Source: Phycisphaerales bacterium
GTDB taxonomy: Bacteria; Planctomycetota; Phycisphaerae; Phycisphaerales; UBA1924
Length of the DNA stretch: 11,005 nucleotides
NCBI GenBank assembly: GCA_003511945.1
Contig: DOJA01000275.1
Span: forward strand, 1-11,005
Direction: 5' to 3'
The notes under the pieces are model-generated. The model made no database searches, was not told the DNA's origin, and saw nothing but the letters and a program-made list of their open reading frames with translations. Position 1 is the first letter of the stretch. The number at the start of each line of letters is the position of its first letter. Shown one piece after another: positions 6,024-11,005 of the stretch. The position numbers and the translations under genes were made by a program.

Positions 6024-8128
6024 CGCTGTGGACGATCCTCGCCCGCCTGGACCGAACCCAGCGTTCGCGTCGGTTCAAGATCGTCGTCACGGCTCTCGCG
6101 GCGGCGCTGACGGTCGGCCTGTTCGCCGCCCTGGCGGTCAAGGCCCACGCCCCCGGCACCGACGAGCAGATCGCCAGGCGCTCCGTCGCCCGCGCCGAAC
6201 GACGGGAGAAGACCGGCTTCGAGGCCCGCTCCTTCGCCCAGCACGCCGTGCGGCTGTATGACTCCCTCCTCGTGCGGATCAAGCCCCTGCAGGGGCGCTC
6301 GGACGACCCGGCGAACGCCGCGCCCGCGACACCGATCATCGGCGCCGTCGTCGTCGCGGCCCTCTTCGCGCTGGTGGGCGGAGCGGTGATCGCCGTCGCG
6401 TGGCTCGGTCTGCTGCTGACCTATCTCGGGCTGTTCGTGGTCGGCTGGGGCGTGGGATGGCCGCTGGCGGTCTTTGCGCCGGCGCTTGGCGTGGGACAGC
6501 TGCTCGTCGCGGCCACGCCCCTCGCGCTCGCCTTCCTCACCGGCCTGGAAGTCCTGCGCCTGGTGTTCTCCGGGCCTTCGCCCGTGCTGGCGGTCGCGCA
6601 GAATGTCCTCAACGAAGCGGTCCGAATGAAGATCTCGCTGGTCTTCATCGTGGTGGTCATTCTGCTGCTGGCCTTTGTCCCCGGAGCGCTGGACCCGTCC
6701 CAGCCGCTGCGCTACCGCGTCCAGCAGTGGCTTCAGTACGGCGTGGGGCTGTCCTACGCAGTCCTGACGCTCCTGACGGTCTTCCTCTCGACCGGCACGG
6801 TCGCGTTCGAGCAGCGCGACAAGGTCATCTGGCAGACCATGACCAAGCCCGTGCAGCCCTGGCAGTACCTGCTGGGCAAGTGGGTGGGCGTGATGGGGCT
6901 GAACGCCGTGCTGCTCGCGGTGATCGCGGGCGGCGTGTTCGCCTTCACCGAGTACCTGCGGCTGCAGCCCGCCCGCGGCGAGATGGCCTTCCATGTCCGC
7001 GAGGACGGCGTGGTCACCCTCGACCGTCCCGACCTGATGACGGAGGACCGGCGCATTCTCGAGACCCAGGTCCTCACCGCGCGACGCGGGCGCATGATCG
7101 AGCCCTACGACCTGCGCATCAGCGGCCAGACCGACCTGATCGTCGAGTCCAACCTCAAGGGCAAGATGGAGAACGACAGCACCCTCCGCGACACCCCCGA
7201 GGCCCGCGCCGGGCTGCGCGCCCAGACCCTCCGGGCCTTCGAAGAGGCCCTGGGCAACGCCATCGAGTCGCGCCTCGCCGAGGCGATGAAGAACGATCCC
7301 CTGATCCCGGACTCCCCCGTGACGCGCGCCGCAATCGAACGCGAGATCATGGCTTCCTGGGAGGGCCAGTACCGCTCGATCCCCCCCGGCGGGACCAAGC
7401 CCTTCGCGGTGCTGGGGCTCCCCCACACGCCCGAGGGCGCGCCCGCCAGGCCGCTTACTCTGAAGTTCAAGATCAACGCCGGCTCCAACGACCCCAGCGC
7501 GATCTACCGCGTCGCCTTCGTTCTGAACGGCGTGGTCTTCGAGCGCCAGGCCGCCCTCAAGTCGGCGCAGACTTTCACCTTCCCCTCCTCGCTCGTGCGC
7601 CCCGACGGCGTGCTCGACATCCTCGTCGCCTCGGGCGAGGAGAACCCGCGCGAGCTGAGTTTCCCCCCCGACGGGATCGAGATCCTCTACTCCACGGGCG
7701 GGCACGCCGCCAACTTCGTCCGCATCATGCTCTCGGTCTGGGTCAAGCTGGCTTTCATCGCCTCGGTCTCCCTGACGGCGGCGACCTTCCTCAGCTTCCC
7801 GGTCGCGTGCCTCGTGGCGCTGTGCGTGCTCTTCGCGGCCGAGTCCGCCGGCTTCCTCCGCACGGCGCTGGAGTACTACACCTCGCGCACGAAGGACGGG
7901 GTCGACTGGTTCGCGGTGGGCGTGCGGGCGATCGCGGTGCCCGTCGAGCGTCTGTTCCGGGTGTACGCCTCGCTCCGCCCGGCCGAGAGTCTCGTGGACG
8001 GGCGCCTGATCGGGTGGGGGGCGATCGCGCGGTCGATCGCGGTGGTGGGGGGGTTCACGCTGGCGATGCTGGGGCTGGGATGGGCGATCTTCCGCCAGCG
8101 CGAACTGGCGACCTACTCCGGCAAGTAG
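6020..8128 (+). CDS. ABC-2 type transporter permease with large extracytoplasmic domain
   Basis: The protein has 702 residues from GTG at 6020, overlapping the ATPase stop as GTGA. The frame is open further upstream, but that part lies inside the ATPase gene and is low-complexity, whereas MTLWTILARLDRTQRS is a plausible cytoplasmic start. Hydrophobic segments lie near 20-40, 108-143, 145-178, 203-222, 240-260, 290-310, 566-590, 592-612 and 668-692. The region VAQNVLNEAVRMK (192-204) and the loop FEQRDKVIWQTMTKPVQPWQ (263-282) followed by YLLGKWVGV are typical of ABC-2 permeases, where they contact the ATPase. About 255 residues (about 311-565) between two membrane segments are hydrophilic and should lie outside the cytoplasm. 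They start with a helical charged part and end in a strand-rich part (LTLKFKINAG, YRVAFVLNGVVFERQ, VLDILVASGE). Substrate unknown; export of a lipid-linked or polymeric substrate, or mechanical work on periplasmic proteins, are both possible. Confidence 0.9.
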   Translation: MTLWTILARLDRTQRSRRFKIVVTALAAALTVGLFAALAVKAHAPGTDEQIARRSVARAERREKTGFEARSFAQHAVRLYDSLLVRIKPLQGRSDDPANAAPATPIIGAVVVAALFALVGGAVIAVAWLGLLLTYLGLFVVGWGVGWPLAVFAPALGVGQLLVAATPLALAFLTGLEVLRLVFSGPSPVLAVAQNVLNEAVRMKISLVFIVVVILLLAFVPGALDPSQPLRYRVQQWLQYGVGLSYAVLTLLTVFLSTGTVAFEQRDKVIWQTMTKPVQPWQYLLGKWVGVMGLNAVLLAVIAGGVFAFTEYLRLQPARGEMAFHVREDGVVTLDRPDLMTEDRRILETQVLTARRGRMIEPYDLRISGQTDLIVESNLKGKMENDSTLRDTPEARAGLRAQTLRAFEEALGNAIESRLAEAMKNDPLIPDSPVTRAAIEREIMASWEGQYRSIPPGGTKPFAVLGLPHTPEGAPARPLTLKFKINAGSNDPSAIYRVAFVLNGVVFERQAALKSAQTFTFPSSLVRPDGVLDILVASGEENPRELSFPPDGIEILYSTGGHAANFVRIMLSVWVKLAFIASVSLTAATFLSFPVACLVALCVLFAAESAGFLRTALEYYTSRTKDGVDWFAVGVRAIAVPVERLFRVYASLRPAESLVDGRLIGWGAIARSIAVVGGFTLAMLGLGWAIFRQRELATYSGK

Positions 8129-8139
8129 AAGGGGCGAAG

Positions 8140-10143
8140 ATGTCGCGCGACACCACGATCCAGGCCATCGCCGCCCTCGTCATCGCGGGCTGCGTCGTCA
8201 GCGCCGGCTGGCTGGTGACGGCGTTGACCGCCGAAGCCGGGCGCGCCCAGCTGGTCTACACCGACCAGGCCGCCGAGGGCGATCCGCCCGAGGTCGCGGT
8301 GGGCGTGGCGATGGGCGCCTTCCGCGGCCTGTTCGTCAACTACCTCTGGATCCGGGCCAACCGGCTGAAGGAGGAGGGCAAGTTCTACGAGGCCATGCAG
8401 CTGTCGTCGGCGATCACCAAGCTGCAGCCCCGCTTCCCGCGCGTGTGGGTCTTCCACGCCTGGAACATGGCGTACAACATCTCCGTCGCCACCAACACGC
8501 GCGAGGAGCGCTGGCAGTGGGTCCGCGCGGGGGTGGACCTTCTCCGGTCCAAGGCGATCCCGCGCAACCCCAACGACACCATGCTCCACAAGGAGCTGGC
8601 GTGGATCTTCAACCACAAGATCCAGGGCTTCGCCGACGACGCGAACCATTACTACAAGAAGGAAGTCGCCAAGGAGTGGACGATCATCCTCGGCCCGCCC
8701 CCGCGCATGGAGGGGACCCGGGACAGCAACATCGAAGCGATGATCGCGTTCCTGCGCCCGATCGCCGACGCGCCCGACACGATCGAGGGGCTCATCGCCC
8801 GAGAGCTGGCCGACCGCGCCGCCGCCCGTGACGGCGCCCCGAGCGCCGAGGCGCAGCCCTCGCGCGTGAAGGAACTCGTCGAGCGGCTCGGCAAGGAGGC
8901 CGGGCTGCCGGTCGGCCCGGAGGTGCTCCGCTTCTTCCGCTACCGGCTGGCCTCGCTCGAGTCCTGGCTGCTCCGCGAGCAGGACCGCGACCTCGAGGCC
9001 TCCTTCCGCAACGAGGCCATCGACGCCCTGATGCTCGACCCCAACCTCACCGACGCCTGGAGCCGCCTCATCGCCCATATCGCCCGGCGCGTCATCATCG
9101 ACGACATGCACATGGAGCCGGAGCGGATGATCCGCTTCACGCGGAAGTACGGCCCGCTCGACTGGCGACACCCCTCCGCCCACGCCATCTACTGGTCCGC
9201 CCGGGGCGTGGAGGAGGGTCTCGAACGCGACAGCACCACCGAGTTCGACACCCTGAACACCGACCGGATCACGATGCACTCCATCCAGGAGCTCTTCCGC
9301 TTCGGGACGGTCCAGTACGACCTGGTGACCGACGAGTACTTCGCGCTCAACAACTTCGACTGGGTGGACGCCTACTCCGACATTGTCGAGGAGGTGATGG
9401 CCCGGGGCGGGATCGCCGCCGACACCAAGCAGCGCGCCTACACGCTGTACGGCGCCGGCTACGAGAACTTCATGCGCGATGTCATCCGCGTCGCCTACAA
9501 CCGCGGGCAGGTCGATCGCGCCGAGCGGTACCACCAGCGACTCCGCACCTGGGAGGGGTTGAACATCAACGACCCGGCCCTCGCCGACGACCTGAAGAGG
9601 CCGCTGTCGGAGTTCGTCATGATCGGCTTCAAGGACCGCGTCGCCACGCCGCATGTCGCCAACGCGGAGATCGAGAACGCGATCATCGACGCCCTGCTCA
9701 CCGGGCTCGCCCAGGGCCGCCCCGAGGTGTTCGCCCGCCAGATGGCCTACGCCAAGATGGTCCGCGACGCCTACATGGAGACGCAGAACCTCCGCCAGCT
9801 CGTCGACACTGAGAAGGAGCGCATGGCCAGCTTTGTCGCCGAGAACCTCGCCGACTTCTTCGCCCAGACCGCGGGCCGTGTGCTCGCGGGCGAGGGCCTG
9901 GGCGGGCTGACCGTCGGCATCGTGCAGGCCGGCGGCATCTTCCGCAGGATGCCGGTCAATCTCCAGCGTCTCGTCTACGACCAGCTCATGTCCGACATCC
10001 GGCGCGGGCGTCCCTGGCTGACCGATGCGCAGGCCGCCGGGCTCTTCCCCGAGCCCCCGGGCATGGCCGAGTTCCGCGCCGAGATGAGCCGGCTCGAGGG
10101 CGACGCCAGGATCAAGCGCCAGATCCAGTTCCTCCAGCAGTGA
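8140..10143 (+). CDS. Membrane-anchored TPR-like helical protein of unknown function
   Basis: The protein has 667 residues from ATG with AAGGGG at 8129-8134; an in-frame upstream extension of 580 codons overlaps the permease gene in another frame and is rejected. A hydrophobic N-terminus (about 7-29) acts as signal anchor. It contains IAGC (15-18), a lipobox-like motif, but hydrophobic residues continue after the Cys, so a membrane anchor is more likely than a lipoprotein. The rest is mostly predicted helix. The first repeat-like hairpin is FRGLFVNYLWIRANRLKEEG (61-80), then KFYEAMQLSSAITKLQPRFP (81-100) and RVWVFHAWNMAYNISVA (101-117), the spacing of TPR units. Aromatic residues are frequent (Trp at 70, 103, 108, 125, 127, 155, 180). 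I recall similar conserved uncharacterised proteins from planctomycetes next to ABC-2 genes. It lies 11 nt after the permease stop, so it probably serves as its extracytoplasmic partner. Confidence 0.8.
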   Translation: MSRDTTIQAIAALVIAGCVVSAGWLVTALTAEAGRAQLVYTDQAAEGDPPEVAVGVAMGAFRGLFVNYLWIRANRLKEEGKFYEAMQLSSAITKLQPRFPRVWVFHAWNMAYNISVATNTREERWQWVRAGVDLLRSKAIPRNPNDTMLHKELAWIFNHKIQGFADDANHYYKKEVAKEWTIILGPPPRMEGTRDSNIEAMIAFLRPIADAPDTIEGLIARELADRAAARDGAPSAEAQPSRVKELVERLGKEAGLPVGPEVLRFFRYRLASLESWLLREQDRDLEASFRNEAIDALMLDPNLTDAWSRLIAHIARRVIIDDMHMEPERMIRFTRKYGPLDWRHPSAHAIYWSARGVEEGLERDSTTEFDTLNTDRITMHSIQELFRFGTVQYDLVTDEYFALNNFDWVDAYSDIVEEVMARGGIAADTKQRAYTLYGAGYENFMRDVIRVAYNRGQVDRAERYHQRLRTWEGLNINDPALADDLKRPLSEFVMIGFKDRVATPHVANAEIENAIIDALLTGLAQGRPEVFARQMAYAKMVRDAYMETQNLRQLVDTEKERMASFVAENLADFFAQTAGRVLAGEGLGGLTVGIVQAGGIFRRMPVNLQRLVYDQLMSDIRRGRPWLTDAQAAGLFPEPPGMAEFRAEMSRLEGDARIKRQIQFLQQ

Positions 10144-10178
10144 GAGCCCCTGACAGAAAATGACCTGCCCCGTCTGGT

Positions 10179-10203
10179 GGGAGAGGCGTCCCGCCTGTCT
10201 CTC
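10179..10203 (+). other. Bulged hairpin between the operon and the FAH-family gene
   Basis: GGCG (10185-10188) pairs with CGCC (10192-10195) around a TCC loop. After a 2-nt bulge (10196-10197) the stem continues as GGGAGA (10179-10184) with TCTCTC (10198-10203), including one G-U pair. A pyrimidine-rich stretch follows, but no clear T-run, so termination is only a possibility. It occupies the centre of the 103-nt gap 10144-10246. The only promoter-like hint in this gap is CTGACA at 10150-10155, without a good -10 partner. Confidence 0.35.
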
Positions 10204-10246
10204 CTCGTCTTCTCCGAGTCGATCTGTGAGGTACCCTGAGCACGCC

Positions 10247-10969
10247 ATGCAACTCTTCCGCACAGACCTCGGCGTCAGCGTCCGCCTGCCCACCGGCGCC
10301 GAGCTCCCCCTGCGCCACTTCATCGGCGTCGGGCGCAACTATGTCGAGCACGCCAGGGAGCAGGGCGCCGCCGTCCCTGAGCGTCCCATGATCTTCACGA
10401 AGAACCCCGCCGCCGCCTGCCTCGACGGGGACGACATCGTGATCCCGCGCGTGTGCCAGGACCGCGAGCAGGTCGATTACGAGGGCGAGCTCGCGGTGGT
10501 CATCGGCGCGCGGGCGCGGGATGTCTCCGAGCGCGACGCCGCCGACCCGTCCTCCGGGATCGTTCTGGGCTACTGCATCGCCAACGATGTCAGCGCCCGC
10601 TGGTGGCAGAAGGAGGGATCGGGCGGGCAGTTCTGCCGGGGCAAATCGTTCGACTCGTTCTGCCCCCTCGGCCCCGTCGTCACCCCCGCGCGCCAGGTGC
10701 GTGACCCGCAGTCGCTCGCCCTCACCACCCGGCTGAACGGGGAGGTCGTGCAGTCGGCGTCCACGGGACAGATGCAGTTCTCCTGCGCGTACCTGGTCTC
10801 CGAGCTGTCGCGCGGCACGACGCTCCTCCCCGGCACCGTCATCCTCACCGGGACCCCCAGCGGCGTCGGCATGGCCCGCAATCCGCCCCGATACCTCCGC
10901 GCGGGCGACGCGGTTTCCATTGAAATCGAAGGGCTCGGTGCGCTCACGAACCGCGTCCGCGCGGAGTAG
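10247..10969 (+). CDS. Fumarylacetoacetate hydrolase (FAH) family protein
   Basis: The 240-residue protein from ATG at 10247 fits the short single-domain FAH proteins (fumarylpyruvate hydrolase, oxaloacetate decarboxylase/FAHD1, HpcE-type isomerase/decarboxylase). Conserved elements in order: GVGRNYVEHAREQG (27-40) with the HxxE dyad His35/Glu38 used by FAHD1-type enzymes; PMIFTKNPAA (47-56); the metal ligands Glu79 and Glu81 in VDYEGELAVVIG and Asp114 in ANDVSAR; RGKSFDSFCPLGP (131-143) with the active-site Lys133; LNGEVVQ (163-169); and ILTGTPSGVG (199-208). Expected reaction: Mg2+/Mn2+-dependent C-C bond hydrolysis or decarboxylation of a short 2,4-dioxo acid; the substrate cannot be fixed. 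An in-frame ATG at 10160 would add 29 residues unlike the family and has no ribosome-binding site, so it is rejected. The Shine-Dalgarno of the chosen start is poor. Probably independent of the upstream operon. Confidence 0.93.
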   Translation: MQLFRTDLGVSVRLPTGAELPLRHFIGVGRNYVEHAREQGAAVPERPMIFTKNPAAACLDGDDIVIPRVCQDREQVDYEGELAVVIGARARDVSERDAADPSSGIVLGYCIANDVSARWWQKEGSGGQFCRGKSFDSFCPLGPVVTPARQVRDPQSLALTTRLNGEVVQSASTGQMQFSCAYLVSELSRGTTLLPGTVILTGTPSGVGMARNPPRYLRAGDAVSIEIEGLGALTNRVRAE

Positions 10970-10979
10970 GCGGCGGGGG

Positions 10980-11005
10980 CGGGTTTCGGGTGTCGGGTAT
11001 CGGGT
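10980..11005. repeat. 7-nt tandem repeat CGGGTNT, cut by the window end
   Basis: Units CGGGTTT, CGGGTGT, CGGGTAT and a partial CGGGT follow each other without interruption, starting 11 nt after the FAH-family stop codon. Only the sixth position varies. The array continues to the last base, so its full length is unknown. It is intergenic as far as visible. Confidence 0.8.

Noticed and set aside
6400..8139. In-frame upstream extension that would make the TPR-like protein 1247 residues long
   Set aside because: It lies in another frame of the permease gene, is Arg/Ala/Pro/Gly-rich shadow sequence, and the ATG at 8140 has a good Shine-Dalgarno and starts a proper membrane anchor.
8113..10338. 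Minus-strand open frame of 741 codons antisense to the TPR-like gene, and similar long antisense frames at 3804-5723 and 5735-7705
   Set aside because: Long antisense frames are expected in very GC-rich coding DNA. The translations lack recognisable domains, while the plus-strand products have clear family motifs.

Overview
The window looks like GC-rich bacterial chromosome with strongly GC-biased codon use and almost no non-coding space. The protein families, above all the layout of three SPFH proteins, an ABC-2 exporter and a membrane-anchored TPR-like protein, most resemble planctomycetes of the class Phycisphaerae. That assignment rests on recalled family resemblance, not on a search.

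Layout, left to right. (1) Bases 1 to about 100, minus strand: a lower-GC open frame that reads like an internal piece of a [NiFe]-hydrogenase large subunit, without its N-terminal part. It stops at a C6-GG-C6 tract just before the first plus-strand gene. (2) 139-10143, plus strand: six tightly packed genes, probably one operon. These are a polytopic membrane protein ending in an SPFH domain (139-2223), an HflC-like SPFH protein (2252-3262), an HflK-like SPFH protein (3259-4686), an ABC ATPase (4764-6023), an ABC-2 type permease with a large extracytoplasmic domain (6020-8128), and a membrane-anchored helical TPR-like protein (8140-10143). Junctions are GTGA overlaps or gaps of 77 nt or less. 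(3) 10247-10969, plus strand: a fumarylacetoacetate hydrolase (FAH) family enzyme, probably a separate function, followed by a 7-nt tandem repeat that runs off the window end.

How the genes may work together (inference). HflK and HflC of other bacteria form a large membrane-anchored cage around the FtsH protease. Here three different SPFH subunits are made next to a complete ABC-2 ATPase/permease pair and an extracytoplasmic helical-repeat protein. A reasonable model is a three-component SPFH membrane assembly that houses or organises this transporter, with the last protein as its periplasmic partner. The substrate cannot be read from the sequence.

The most notable nucleotide-level signal is a 9-bp tandem repeat at the ATPase/permease junction. 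It encodes an Arg-Ala-Gly tail, forms a textbook G-quadruplex motif on the mRNA-like strand, and ends in the G-run that is the only Shine-Dalgarno candidate for the permease.
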